The position numbers and the translations under genes were made by a program. Positions 30,264-38,831 of a stretch of DNA of 41,721 nt are shown here, in pieces. Positions within the stretch are counted from its first letter, which is position 1, and each line of letters opens with the position of its first letter. The notes under the pieces were generated by a model. It made no database searches. It had not been told where the DNA came from and saw nothing but the letters and a program-made list of their open reading frames with translations. The DNA lies in the NCBI GenBank assembly GCA_030621805.1, contig JAUXGY010000001.1, forward strand, positions 1-41,721, in the 5' to 3' direction. Origin of the DNA: Kiritimatiellales bacterium. GTDB taxonomy: Bacteria; Verrucomicrobiota; Kiritimatiellia; Kiritimatiellales; Pontiellaceae.

Positions 30264-30920
30264 TCATCGATCCGATGGTTCAAGCGCGCTGATGGCATCG
30301 AGGATCTTGTTGGCACAGTCGGTCTTTCCAATATAACCCCAGTCGAGGAAGGCGTCGGCTCTCGCGGCCAGAAAGCTGAAGGTGCCGCTTTCTGCTCCGA
30401 GGCTGGAGGGGGAGTTGAGCACAATGCCGTCGAGATGCTTGCTCTCCAGTTTGCGGCGGGCGTTGGCTTTTCCATCGGCGGTCTGTAGCGCAAAACCGAG
30501 GGTAATTTGATCGGCCCGTTTTCCCGCGCAGAGCGTCTGGGCAATATCAGGGGTGGGGCGCAGGCGCAGGGTTAATTCAGCATTGGACTTGGCCAGCTTT
30601 TCAGTCTGCTTTTCGACGGGAGCATAGTCGGCGACGGCTGCGGCAAAGAGAATGATGTCTGCTGTTTTAAAAAGCGGACGTGCGGTTTTTAGCATTTCTT
30701 CCGCACTGATGACGGGATGGATACGGAGGGTGCTGTCCGTGTTCGCCGGCAGGGTTTCGGTGGCAACGGGGCCGGTAATGAATTCAACACGGTAGCCGCG
30801 CCGCACGGCCTCTTCGGCGAGAGCTCGGCCCATCTTGCCGCTACTGGCATTGCCGACAAAGCGCACCGGATCGATGTATTCATGCGTCGGGCCGGATAGG
30901 ATGAGCACTTGTTTATTCAT
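30264..30920 (-). CDS. coaB: Phosphopantothenate--cysteine ligase (stand-alone CoaB)
   Basis: From ATG 30920 this gives 218 residues that match the CoaB half of the usual CoaBC fusion. SGPTHEYIDPVRFVGNASSG, KMGRALAEEA, AAAVADYAP and the Lys-containing ARRKLESKHLDGIVLN are present. It joins cysteine to 4'-phosphopantothenate in coenzyme A synthesis. The frame is open further to 30980, but that extension lies in repeat-like spacer DNA. In most bacteria CoaC and CoaB are one chain; here coaC is a separate upstream gene with 63 bases between them. Confidence 0.92.
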   Translation of the reverse strand: MNKQVLILSGPTHEYIDPVRFVGNASSGKMGRALAEEAVRRGYRVEFITGPVATETLPANTDSTLRIHPVISAEEMLKTARPLFKTADIILFAAAVADYAPVEKQTEKLAKSNAELTLRLRPTPDIAQTLCAGKRADQITLGFALQTADGKANARRKLESKHLDGIVLNSPSSLGAESGTFSFLAARADAFLDWGYIGKTDCANKILDAISALEPSDR

Positions 30921-30950
30921 ATTGCGTACTCCAGAAGATGTCGCAGACCC

Positions 30951-30990
30951 GAAAATCAAAACTCGGCAATCGGCAATCAAAAATCAAAAG
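30951..30990. repeat. Low-complexity spacer of AATCAAAA / CGGCAATC units
   Basis: The unit AATCAAAA occurs at 30954 and about 30982 and CGGCAATC is tandemly duplicated between them. The coaC stop codon (complement of 30984-30986) lies in the tract. Similar AAAATCAAAAG fragments appear near 36201, next to the mutS stop, suggesting a dispersed intergenic spacer. Confidence 0.5.
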
Positions 30991-31538
30991 ATGGAGTGGA
31001 GGATGATCTGGACGATGGCGGAAGGGGAGCTCATCCGGCCATAGCCGTGGGTACCGCAGGCCAACCAGCCCTTCTCGGGGCCGATTTGGTGCCATCCCAT
31101 TTCCAGAAGCTTACGGCTGTTTTCACGGACGATGGACTGCTCCCACATCTGCACGTTCATGGCCGGGCAGAAGATGCGCTTGCAGTCGGGTTTGAGCGAG
31201 AGGGCGCTACAGCAGACAATATCGTCGCCAAAACCGTGCGCGAGCTTGGCAAGGGAATCAGCCGTGGCGGGCGCCACCACGAAAGCATCGGCTTCCGTGG
31301 CGGGGTAGAGGTGCGGGTAGATGACATCCTTTTCGCCACTACTGTTGTCCGGGAAGGTGGTGGTAAGCACCTTTTGCTGGCTAAGTGCTGCGAAGGTGAG
31401 CGGAGCGATAAACCGGGTGGCCGCCTCCGTCATCACCACGCGAACATCGACATGGGCCTTGACGAGCTGGCTAACAATGTCTGCTGTTTTGTAGGCCGCA
31501 ATTCCGCCGGTTACACCGATCAGCACCTTGGGTTTCAT
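30984..31538 (-). CDS. coaC: Phosphopantothenoylcysteine decarboxylase (stand-alone CoaC)
   Basis: A 184-residue flavoprotein of the HFCD family. It has the FMN-binding N-terminus VLIGVTGGIAAYKTADIV, a catalytic His segment (DVIYPHLYPATEADAFVVAP), the PAMN motif (FCPAMNVQMW), and the substrate-clamp CGTHGYGRM near the C-terminus with its catalytic Cys. It decarboxylates 4'-phosphopantothenoylcysteine. Fused CoaBC would continue into the CoaB domain; here the chain ends right after the GxGRM region. It lies 14 bases downstream of frr in a pyrH-frr-coaC-coaB unit. Confidence 0.92.
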   Translation of the reverse strand: MKPKVLIGVTGGIAAYKTADIVSQLVKAHVDVRVVMTEAATRFIAPLTFAALSQQKVLTTTFPDNSSGEKDVIYPHLYPATEADAFVVAPATADSLAKLAHGFGDDIVCCSALSLKPDCKRIFCPAMNVQMWEQSIVRENSRKLLEMGWHQIGPEKGWLACGTHGYGRMSSPSAIVQIILHSIF

Positions 31539-31552
31539 GACTGCCCCCTTTT

Positions 31553-32110
31553 TTATACTTCGAGGATATCCTTTTCCTTGGCCGCGAGCATATCATCCAT
31601 TTTCTTGATGTGCCCGTTGGTAGACGTTTGGATGTCGTCCAGAGCGGCGTCGCGTTCGTCCTCGGTGATCTCGCTATTTTTCTGCAAGCCCTTGACCTGG
31701 TCGTTGGCATCGCGACGGATGTTGCGGATGGCGATTCGCTGCTCTTCGGTGGTGCGCCCTGCCATTTTGGCCATATCCTTGCGCCGCTCTTCGGAAAGTT
31801 CGGGGATGGGTACGCGGATCAGGCGGCCATCATTCATCGGGGTGATACCAATGTTAGCCGCGATGATAGCTTTTTCAATCAAGCCGAGAGAGGAAGGATC
31901 AAATGGATTGACGACAATCAGCCGGGGTTCGGGGGTGGAAATATTAGCGATGTCGCGCAGGCGGGTGGGGGTGCCGTAGTAGTCGACGGTGATGGTATCG
32001 ACAAGCGAGGGGTGGGCTTTTCCCGTGCGCAACCCGCTGAGTTCCTGCGAAAGGAACTGCACGGTCTTATCCATCTTATCTTCGGTTTCGAGTAGTATGT
32101 TGTCCAGCAT
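31553..32110 (-). CDS. frr: Ribosome recycling factor
   Basis: A 185-residue protein of normal length. It has the RRF landmarks LRTGKAHPSLVD, VDYYGTPTRLRDIANIS, LIVVNPFDPSSLGLIEKAI, IRVPIPELSEERRKDMAK and IRNIRRDANDQVK. With EF-G it splits post-termination ribosomes. It lies directly after pyrH (15-base gap), the standard bacterial pair; tsf and rpsB are not linked upstream here. Confidence 0.97.
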   Translation of the reverse strand: MLDNILLETEDKMDKTVQFLSQELSGLRTGKAHPSLVDTITVDYYGTPTRLRDIANISTPEPRLIVVNPFDPSSLGLIEKAIIAANIGITPMNDGRLIRVPIPELSEERRKDMAKMAGRTTEEQRIAIRNIRRDANDQVKGLQKNSEITEDERDAALDDIQTSTNGHIKKMDDMLAAKEKDILEV

Positions 32111-32125
32111 GGTACGTTCTCCGGT

Positions 32126-32839
32126 TTATTGATGCGTAACGAGGGTCCCGGAATCCTTTCCGGCGAGCACCTCGACGATTCCGTTTTCCTTGAAAAAGTC
32201 AAAGACCACAATAGGAATGTTATTCTCCATGCACAATGAAAAAGCGGCAGCGTCCATGATCTTCAGCTGTTGGGAGAGGGCGTCCTGGTAGGAGATCTGG
32301 TCGAAGCGGGTGGCCTCGGGATGGGTGACGGGGTCGGCGGTATAGATGCCGTCGACTTTGGTGGCTTTCATAAGCACGTCGGCGTTGATTTCCGAAGCAC
32401 GCAGTGCGGCGGCGGAGTCGGTGGTGAAGTAGGGGTTTCCGGTGCCGGCGCCAAAGATGACGACGCGCCCTTTTTCCAGATGGCGCATGGCCTTGCGGCG
32501 GATGAACGGTTCGGCGATGGCGGGCATGGTGATGGCGGTCATGACGCGGGTTTCGATGCCGGCGTTCTCGAGCGCGGACTGGATGGCGAGGGAATTGATG
32601 ACGGTGGCGAGCATGCCCATGTAGTCGCCGGTGGTGCGGTCTGTGCCGGCTGTGGCGCCGGCGAGTCCCCGGAAAATATTTCCACCGCCCACGACGACCG
32701 CAATCTCTGCGCCCATACTGAGCATCTGCTTGAACTGTTCGGCCACGTCGGCGAGGATTTCTGGATCGTGGTTGAGTCCTTTGCTTTTGTTTTGCAAGGC
32801 TTCGCCACTGATCTTCAACAAGATTCGCTTATATTTCAT
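32126..32839 (-). CDS. pyrH: Uridylate kinase
   Basis: A 237-residue amino-acid-kinase-fold enzyme that phosphorylates UMP to UDP. It has RILLKISGEAL at the N-terminus, VVGGGNIFRG, the UMP-binding region DYMGMLATVINSLAIQSALE, GTGNPYFTTDSAAALRA and the DGIYTADP motif. The length is normal. It heads the pyrH-frr-coaC-coaB unit, with a GAAAGG before the ATG and a divergent promoter region shared with the GHL10 gene. Confidence 0.97.
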   Translation of the reverse strand: MKYKRILLKISGEALQNKSKGLNHDPEILADVAEQFKQMLSMGAEIAVVVGGGNIFRGLAGATAGTDRTTGDYMGMLATVINSLAIQSALENAGIETRVMTAITMPAIAEPFIRRKAMRHLEKGRVVIFGAGTGNPYFTTDSAAALRASEINADVLMKATKVDGIYTADPVTHPEATRFDQISYQDALSQQLKIMDAAAFSLCMENNIPIVVFDFFKENGIVEVLAGKDSGTLVTHQ

Positions 32840-32866
32840 AAATACCTTTCATGTGAATACCCGAAA

Positions 32867-32895
32867 AGATTAGAACATGTTGCGGAGCGTGTAAA
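32867..32895 (-). promoter_or_regulatory. Candidate promoter for pyrH unit
   Basis: On the minus strand TTTACA (32895-32890) and TAATCT (32872-32867) are spaced by 17 bases, 28 bases before the pyrH start. The -10 match is poor, so this is tentative. Confidence 0.3.
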
Positions 32896-32929
32896 TTTCC
32901 AATGTGTAGAATTTGAGGAAGGGGAATTG

Positions 32930-34126
32930 ATGAAGAGAATCAAAACGTGGCTGATGCTCTTGCTCGGAGTCGGGGTTGCTGCCGTGGTGGTGCTTTTGGC
33001 CTTGCGGGCTGCCCAGCCTGTGCTCCCTCCGGTACGTGCGCTGTGGGTGACGCGCTTTGACTACACCACGCCCGACGATGTTCAACAGATTGTTAACCAT
33101 GTTGCCGAGGCAGGATTTACCGATCTCTTTTTTCAAATTCGCGGAAATGGAACGACTTTCTACAAGAGCCAGCTCGAACCTTGGGCATTTGAACTTTCCG
33201 GCGATGAGGTGGGCTTACTGGGCACCGATCCGGGTTGGGATCCACTTCAATTGGCACTCGATACGGCACGGCCACACGGCCTGCGCGTGCATGCCTATAT
33301 GAATGTCCTTCCCGGATGGAAGGGACGGGAGGATCCTCCTGCGGGTGCTGAGCAGTTGTGGACGGCGCATCCCGACTGGTTCATGGTGGATTCGCTGGGG
33401 CAGAAGATGCTTCCAACTGCGGGCTGGTATGCCTTTATCAATCCGGTGCGGTCTGAAGTGCGCGCACATTTGCGGGGGATTGTCGGCGAGCTGTGTCACT
33501 ATGATGTGGCAGGCATTCACTTGGATTATATCCGGTATCCAGAGGACTACCGTCTCGTGGCCAGCGAGCATTATCCCGAGGCTTCGGAGGAGGAGATCCT
33601 GCGGCATTCCGATTTTTCATACGACCCTGCTTCGCAGGCCGCCTTGTTAAAGCGCTACGGCTGGGAGGTGTCCAAAAAAAAGATTGTGGATTTCCGGTGC
33701 GATTCGGTGACGCGCGTGGTGCGCGACATTTCATACACCATGCAGACGAAGCGGCCGGGCCAGTGCCTGCTGACGGCGAGCGTGATGGGGAACCCGGTGG
33801 AGGGACGGGCGCATGCCTATCAGGATTCCGGTGCGTGGGTGCGGCAGGGTTTGGTTGATTGGGTGGTACAGATGAATTATGGCACTAAATCCTTCGATCC
33901 CAATCTCAAGGCCATCCGGAAGGCGGCGGGTCGGCGCGGATTCAGTTCGTCGGTGGTGGTGGGGCTTTACTGCAAAAACGATGCGGAGGAGGTTGCTGCT
34001 CAGATCGATCAGGTTGATGCTTCCGGATGTCGCGGGGTTGCCCTCTTTTCCTATTCATTCCTGTTTGATGAATCCCACCAGATCACCGAAAAAGGCCGGA
34101 TACTCCTCTCGAAGATCCGGCCTTAG
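32930..34126 (+). CDS. GHL10-type glycoside hydrolase-like protein (DUF187)
   Basis: A 398-residue protein from ATG 32930, supported by GAGGAAGGGG at 32915-32924; the much longer open frame upstream (from 32270) is antisense to pyrH. An N-terminal hydrophobic segment (WLMLLLGVGVAAVVVLLAL) exports or anchors it. The catalytic-barrel hallmarks of the GHL10 family are present: RALWVTRFDYTTPDDVQQIV, GFTDLFFQIRGNG, IHLDYIRYPEDYR and LVDWVVQMNYG. Related proteins act on peptidoglycan glycan chains or other polysaccharides; the substrate is not predictable here. It is transcribed divergently from pyrH. Confidence 0.85.
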   Translation: MKRIKTWLMLLLGVGVAAVVVLLALRAAQPVLPPVRALWVTRFDYTTPDDVQQIVNHVAEAGFTDLFFQIRGNGTTFYKSQLEPWAFELSGDEVGLLGTDPGWDPLQLALDTARPHGLRVHAYMNVLPGWKGREDPPAGAEQLWTAHPDWFMVDSLGQKMLPTAGWYAFINPVRSEVRAHLRGIVGELCHYDVAGIHLDYIRYPEDYRLVASEHYPEASEEEILRHSDFSYDPASQAALLKRYGWEVSKKKIVDFRCDSVTRVVRDISYTMQTKRPGQCLLTASVMGNPVEGRAHAYQDSGAWVRQGLVDWVVQMNYGTKSFDPNLKAIRKAAGRRGFSSSVVVGLYCKNDAEEVAAQIDQVDASGCRGVALFSYSFLFDESHQITEKGRILLSKIRP

Positions 34127-34146
34127 AACAGTAGGATTTTATCTGG

Positions 34147-36129
34147 TTATTCTGGAATCTCGGTCTCCAGCAAGGAGGTTTTTGTTGCTGGTTCTTCTTC
34201 TGACTCTGGTTGCGGCTCGGGCTCTTCCGTTTGCTTGGCCTTGTTTCGTTCGATCAGCTTGAGCACTTTTTTCTCTGCCTTCTTCCGCTCTTCGGGTTGT
34301 TCGGCATACTTGCAGGCCGTCGCATAACTGGCCCATGCCAGCAGACTGTTGGGCGCAAGCTCGGTGGCTTTGTTCAGCGATGCCATCGCCGCATCGAATT
34401 CCTTGAGCAATAACTGGCTGTTGCCCAGTCCAACCCATGTGCTTGGAATCGCCCCGTTTCCCTGCACCAGCAGGGAAAAGATGGCTTTTGATTCGACCGG
34501 CCGATTGAGGGCGAGGAAAATCCGACCCGAACCAATGAGCTCGGCAGGGTTTCCGGCACGGCACCCCTTACCGACCTTTGCGGCATATTCCGACCGTGCC
34601 GCTTCGAGTTTGACCAATCCTGCGGTTTGCACCTCTTTGTTATTCAGCAACGGGGCAAACTCCTCCTTGTTCAGCAGAAGGATGGCGGTGGTTCCGTCAA
34701 AGTAGGCCAGCCTCCAGATCCGCCGGGAGAGCAGGGTAACCACTCCTTGCGTGGAGATCGGGTTCAGGGTGTTAAGAATAATAGCCTCGGGGCGGTATTC
34801 TTCGAAGATCCGGTCATAGGCCGCGGGGTCTCCGAGCATCATGCTGTTGAGGTCTTCAAGCAGTTCGATCGGGTAGCGTCCGGGACGGTAGTCGATACAG
34901 ATCTTGCGGTTGTAGTTGAAGGCCAGATAGCCGCCGTCGGCGGCGAGGTTGAGGGTCTTTTCTCCCGATGGGAAGGCTTCGTGGGTAAGGAGGGCTTCTA
35001 GATCATTGGGATAGAGCTCTTCCTGCATGCCGAACCCAAAGGATGAAGTGCTGCCCAGCTTGGCATAGGCACAGTTGCTCACAATGGGGATGATCGACAA
35101 AATGAGGAGCAGGATGAGAATGCCTTGGGACAGCGGAGCCAGTAGTTTGGCCTGTTTACCCATCAGGGTTTTGAAGGATCCTTGTAGTGCTTCGCCAATC
35201 GCCGTAAAACTCAGTACCATGAAGGGAAAGGAGAGCACGGTGAAGAGCTGAACCGTGCGGGGCATGGTGTACGCCAGAAAGGCTCCGATAACCGCGAGGG
35301 TGGTGAGCATGATCGGCAAGCGTTTCTTAAGGGTGATCAGGCCGCCGGCTCCCAGAATGAGAACAAGGAAGATGAGGGGTTTTTGGCTTGGGATTTGGAA
35401 GTAATCCCCGAGTAGCGACGTCCAGTAGGTGGGGGCGGGCTGCATGATGCCTGCTATGACTTGACTATGCAGTTTGGTAAAATAGGGATTGATCAAGGTT
35501 GCAGCCAGAAGCGCGAGGGTAAGGCCCCCCATTATTCCAGGGGCAATGCCGATCTCTTTTTTGCGGCTGGCTCCTTTGGTGCTTTGCACGGTCTGTATGG
35601 TGACCAGCACCGCAATGATCGGACCCAGCAGGAAGGAGCCATGTAGGTTGGTCCACAGAATCTGGAGCGGGATAAGGATGCCGAAGAGCAGGGCTGGCTT
35701 CTTGAGGGTTGAGAGTAGATAAATAAACAAGGCGACGAAGAGCATCATGATGGTTTGCGGCCCAACATCCACGCTCCGGAAAATCAGATGCCCACAGAGA
35801 AGCAGGGCAAATCCTTGGCTCAATCCGCCGCCCCATTTTTCAGCAACCTTGAGCAGAAGGATAAAGGCGGCAAGCAGGCAGAGGACATTAACAAGAATCA
35901 GGGCGGATCCTCCGCCGACGCTCCAAAGAGTGTGGGTGATTTTGTCGTAGAGGGGGGTGGTGTTGATCGCGCTGTCGACTTCCAGATAGGAGATGGGGGC
36001 GTTAGTTCGGCCTTGTGCGAGGTGGGTCCAAATCTCGGGAGTGCTAATGGTTCGGATGCCGATTACGGCAATAAAGACTAGCCCCAGGATGGCAAAGATG
36101 GTTGGCGCAGCAGACAGCTTCTTGCTCAT
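34147..36129 (-). CDS. Polytopic membrane protein with C-terminal TPR region
   Basis: A 660-residue protein. The first roughly 380 residues form about ten to twelve membrane helices, with EIWTHLAQGR and LQILWTNLHGSFLLGP loops that resemble GT-C-fold or O-antigen-ligase-like proteins. A soluble domain (about 385-530) follows, then TPR-like helices (STWVGLGNSQLLLKEFDAAM; ASLNKATELAPNSLLAWASY) and a Lys/Glu-rich tail ending in Pro/Glu repeats. I do not recognise a specific family. A sugar-transfer or envelope role is only a guess from the fold. It lies 75 bases after mutS and appears to have its own promoter. Confidence 0.7.
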   Translation of the reverse strand: MSKKLSAAPTIFAILGLVFIAVIGIRTISTPEIWTHLAQGRTNAPISYLEVDSAINTTPLYDKITHTLWSVGGGSALILVNVLCLLAAFILLLKVAEKWGGGLSQGFALLLCGHLIFRSVDVGPQTIMMLFVALFIYLLSTLKKPALLFGILIPLQILWTNLHGSFLLGPIIAVLVTIQTVQSTKGASRKKEIGIAPGIMGGLTLALLAATLINPYFTKLHSQVIAGIMQPAPTYWTSLLGDYFQIPSQKPLIFLVLILGAGGLITLKKRLPIMLTTLAVIGAFLAYTMPRTVQLFTVLSFPFMVLSFTAIGEALQGSFKTLMGKQAKLLAPLSQGILILLLILSIIPIVSNCAYAKLGSTSSFGFGMQEELYPNDLEALLTHEAFPSGEKTLNLAADGGYLAFNYNRKICIDYRPGRYPIELLEDLNSMMLGDPAAYDRIFEEYRPEAIILNTLNPISTQGVVTLLSRRIWRLAYFDGTTAILLLNKEEFAPLLNNKEVQTAGLVKLEAARSEYAAKVGKGCRAGNPAELIGSGRIFLALNRPVESKAIFSLLVQGNGAIPSTWVGLGNSQLLLKEFDAAMASLNKATELAPNSLLAWASYATACKYAEQPEERKKAEKKVLKLIERNKAKQTEEPEPQPESEEEPATKTSLLETEIPE

Positions 36130-36156
36130 AACTTCTCCCTAGTTAATAATCCAGTA

Positions 36157-36186
36157 ATGCTACGGTCATTCATAATCGCATTGCAA
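36157..36186 (-). promoter_or_regulatory. Candidate promoter for the TPR membrane protein
   Basis: On the minus strand TTGCAA (36186-36181) and TAGCAT (36162-36157) are spaced by 18 bases, 27 bases before the ATG. A GGGAGA ribosome binding site follows. Confidence 0.35.
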
Positions 36187-36204
36187 GGGGCGATTAGACG
36201 AAAA

Positions 36205-38688
36205 TCAAAAGAGGTCGAGTTGCGAAATATTGGCCTTGAGCTTGTGCGGGCGTTTCTTCGCAATCTTCGGTTGGCCGGTATCACCAAACTCACCGTCTTC
36301 AAGATTATTGAGAATATCGTTCGCCCGCTCAATCACTTCATCTGGAAGACCGGCAAGGCGGGCCACCTGGATCCCATAGCTCTTGTCCGCCGCGCCCGGA
36401 ACAATCTTGCGCAGGAACGTGATGGCCTGTCCCTTTTCCTTCACCAGTACGCTAAAATTTTTCACGTTGGGCAGGGTTAGCGCGAGGTCGGTCAGCTCAT
36501 GGTAGTGCGTTGCGAAAAGCGTTTTTGCCTGCATGGCGGGATTTTTACAGAGGTATTCTGCGACCGACCAAGCGATGCTGATGCCGTCGAACGTGCTGGT
36601 TCCTCGCCCGATTTCGTCCAGCACGATCAGGCTCTTGGGTGTGGCGTTGTTTAGAATATTGGCGGTCTCCTGCATCTCCACCATGAAGGTGGAGCGACCG
36701 CGCGCGAGATCGTCGCTTGCGCCGACCCGCGTGAAGACGCGGTCGACCACGCCGATCTCCGCCGAGGACGCTGGAACGAAGCAACCCATGTGCGCCATGA
36801 TGGCAATCAACGCCACCTGCCGAATATAGGTCGATTTGCCTGCCATGTTGGGACCCGTGATAATGATCAACTGGTGTGTCTCGCAGTCGAGTGTTGTATC
36901 GTTCGGGACAAAGCGTTCTGCATCCGGCATCTGCTCTACCACTGCGTGGCGACCATCGCGGATTTCCAGCTTGCCGTTGTCGGTCATCTGCGGGCGTGTA
37001 TAGTTGTTCGAAAGCGCGCGCTCGGCGAAGGTGGCAAGTACATCCACTTGCCCGATGGCCAGCGCGTTATGCTGAATGGTTTCGAGATGTTCAACGACCT
37101 GCCGCCGTACCTCGGTAAAGAGTTCCTGCTCCAGCCCGACCGACCGTTCCTGCGCGCCGAAGATTTTGTTTTCGTATTCCTTGAGTTCGGGGGTAATAAA
37201 ACGCTCGGCATTCACGAGGGTCTGCTTGCGAATGTAGGTTTCCGGCACATCGGCGAGATAGCTTTTGCTGATTTCGATGTAGTAGCCAAACACCTTGTTG
37301 TGCCGAACCTTCAGCGACTTAATGCCGGTCCGCTCGATCTCCGAGGCCTGAAAATCCGCCAGCCACTTGCGCCCCTGTGTCGCCGCGTCGCGCAGTTCAT
37401 CGAGGTCCGCGTGGTAGCCCGGACGGATCACGCCGCCATCCTTCAGATTCAGCGGAGGTTCGTCCACGATCGCCGTGTCGATCAGTGCTACTAGTTCCGG
37501 CAAGGGGGTCATCTGTTCCCCCAGCGATTCAAGCATTGTGCCTTTTCCGGACAGGAGCGATTTGATAAGGGGCATCTGTTGGAGCGAGGCCCCCATGGCA
37601 CGCACATCGCGCGGGTTGGCGCTCGTGGAACCAATGCGAGAGATCAACCGCTCCACATCCTTGATGTCGCCCAGCACATCGCGCAGGGAGCGTAGATAGG
37701 TTTGGTTGCCCACCATCAACTCTACCGCATCATGCCGTCCATGGATTCGCTCCAAATCGTTCAGTGGACGCAGCAGCCACTCGCGTAGCAGGCGGCCACC
37801 CATGGCGGTGCAGGTTGAGTCCAGTACGTTGAGCAGCGTGGCTTTGTAGGCGGCGCGGGTATTGATCGGGACCACTAGCTCCAGATTCGTTGCCGTGGTT
37901 TCATCCATCAGCATATAGTCCGCCGGATTTTTAACGCGGAGATTCCGGACGTGGGAAAGGTTCCTTCGCAGCTCCGTCTTTACATAATAGAGCATTCCGC
38001 CCGCCGCACCCACTCCGGCCGAGAGAGCCGAGCAGCCAAACCCTTCCAGTGAGTGGACATCAAAATGCCGCAGCAAAAAATCATTTGCGTTCGACTGCTC
38101 AAACGTCCAATCCTCGCACGCCGTGAGCAGGGTATCGGTAGCGTCGAGCGTCAGTTCGCCCAGCTGCTCCTCGGCCATCACGCATTCCGCGGGCGCATAG
38201 CGCGACAGGTTGGCCTGTACGCTCGCCAGATCGTTCGATTCCTCAATCCAAAACTCGCCGGTCGAAAGATCCAGCATCGCCAATCCGAAGCACTCCTTCT
38301 CGCGGAATAGCCCCGCCAAAAAGTTGTTTTGGTTGTGGTCCAGCGTCACCTCGTCGAGGATGGTGCCCGGCGTGACGATCCGCGTGACATCGCGCTTCAC
38401 AATGCCCTTGGCTTCCGCAGGATCCTCCACCTGCTCGCAGATGGCCACTTTTACACCGGCTTTCACCAACCGTTCGAGATAGCCCGCTGCGGCGTGGTAG
38501 GGGATGCCGCACATCGGTGTCGTGTGCCGTTTCGTCAGAGTGATGCCGAGGATATCCGAAGCCACCTTCGCATCGTCGAAGAACATTTCATAGAAATCGC
38601 CCAGCCGGAAAAAGAGGATGGTATCCTCCGGCAGTTCGCGCCGTATCGATCGATACTGCGCCATCATCGGTGTTTCCTTCTTCGCCAT
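36205..38688 (-). CDS. mutS: DNA mismatch repair protein MutS
   Basis: An 827-residue MutS1. The mismatch-reading Phe-x-Glu is in FFRLGDFYEMFFDDA near the N-terminus. The Walker A GPNMAGKSTYIRQ is at 612 on, Walker B is near 691 (LIVLDEIGRGTSTFD), and the FATHYHEL motif follows. The C-terminal helix-turn-helix ends the protein. It binds mismatches as a dimer and recruits MutL. The start has an AGGAG at 38691-38695. It is complete and ordinary in length. Confidence 0.97.
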   Translation of the reverse strand: MAKKETPMMAQYRSIRRELPEDTILFFRLGDFYEMFFDDAKVASDILGITLTKRHTTPMCGIPYHAAAGYLERLVKAGVKVAICEQVEDPAEAKGIVKRDVTRIVTPGTILDEVTLDHNQNNFLAGLFREKECFGLAMLDLSTGEFWIEESNDLASVQANLSRYAPAECVMAEEQLGELTLDATDTLLTACEDWTFEQSNANDFLLRHFDVHSLEGFGCSALSAGVGAAGGMLYYVKTELRRNLSHVRNLRVKNPADYMLMDETTATNLELVVPINTRAAYKATLLNVLDSTCTAMGGRLLREWLLRPLNDLERIHGRHDAVELMVGNQTYLRSLRDVLGDIKDVERLISRIGSTSANPRDVRAMGASLQQMPLIKSLLSGKGTMLESLGEQMTPLPELVALIDTAIVDEPPLNLKDGGVIRPGYHADLDELRDAATQGRKWLADFQASEIERTGIKSLKVRHNKVFGYYIEISKSYLADVPETYIRKQTLVNAERFITPELKEYENKIFGAQERSVGLEQELFTEVRRQVVEHLETIQHNALAIGQVDVLATFAERALSNNYTRPQMTDNGKLEIRDGRHAVVEQMPDAERFVPNDTTLDCETHQLIIITGPNMAGKSTYIRQVALIAIMAHMGCFVPASSAEIGVVDRVFTRVGASDDLARGRSTFMVEMQETANILNNATPKSLIVLDEIGRGTSTFDGISIAWSVAEYLCKNPAMQAKTLFATHYHELTDLALTLPNVKNFSVLVKEKGQAITFLRKIVPGAADKSYGIQVARLAGLPDEVIERANDILNNLEDGEFGDTGQPKIAKKRPHKLKANISQLDLF

Positions 38689-38773
38689 GGGTCTCCTTGA
38701 AAATCAAAGAAACCATTCTATCCAGACGGAGAGACGAATCAATCCCCGAATCGCTGGAGATTAAGGGCGGCCT

Positions 38774-38800
38774 AAAAAAGAAGGCGCCCGGATGGACGCC
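38774..38800 (-). terminator. Rho-independent terminator downstream of the porin
   Basis: On the minus strand GGCGTCC-ATCC-GGGCGCC (38800-38783) forms a 7-bp stem with one G-T pair, followed by TTCTTTTTT (38782-38774). It begins 32 bases after the porin stop codon and separates it from mutS. Confidence 0.75.
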
Positions 38801-38831
38801 ACTGGATTGGATTTTTCCGAATCAGATTGCG

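Noticed and set aside
32270..32929. 220-residue N-terminal extension of the GHL10 gene
   Set aside because: It is antisense to pyrH and Gly/His-rich; the signal peptide and ribosome binding site place the start at 32930.
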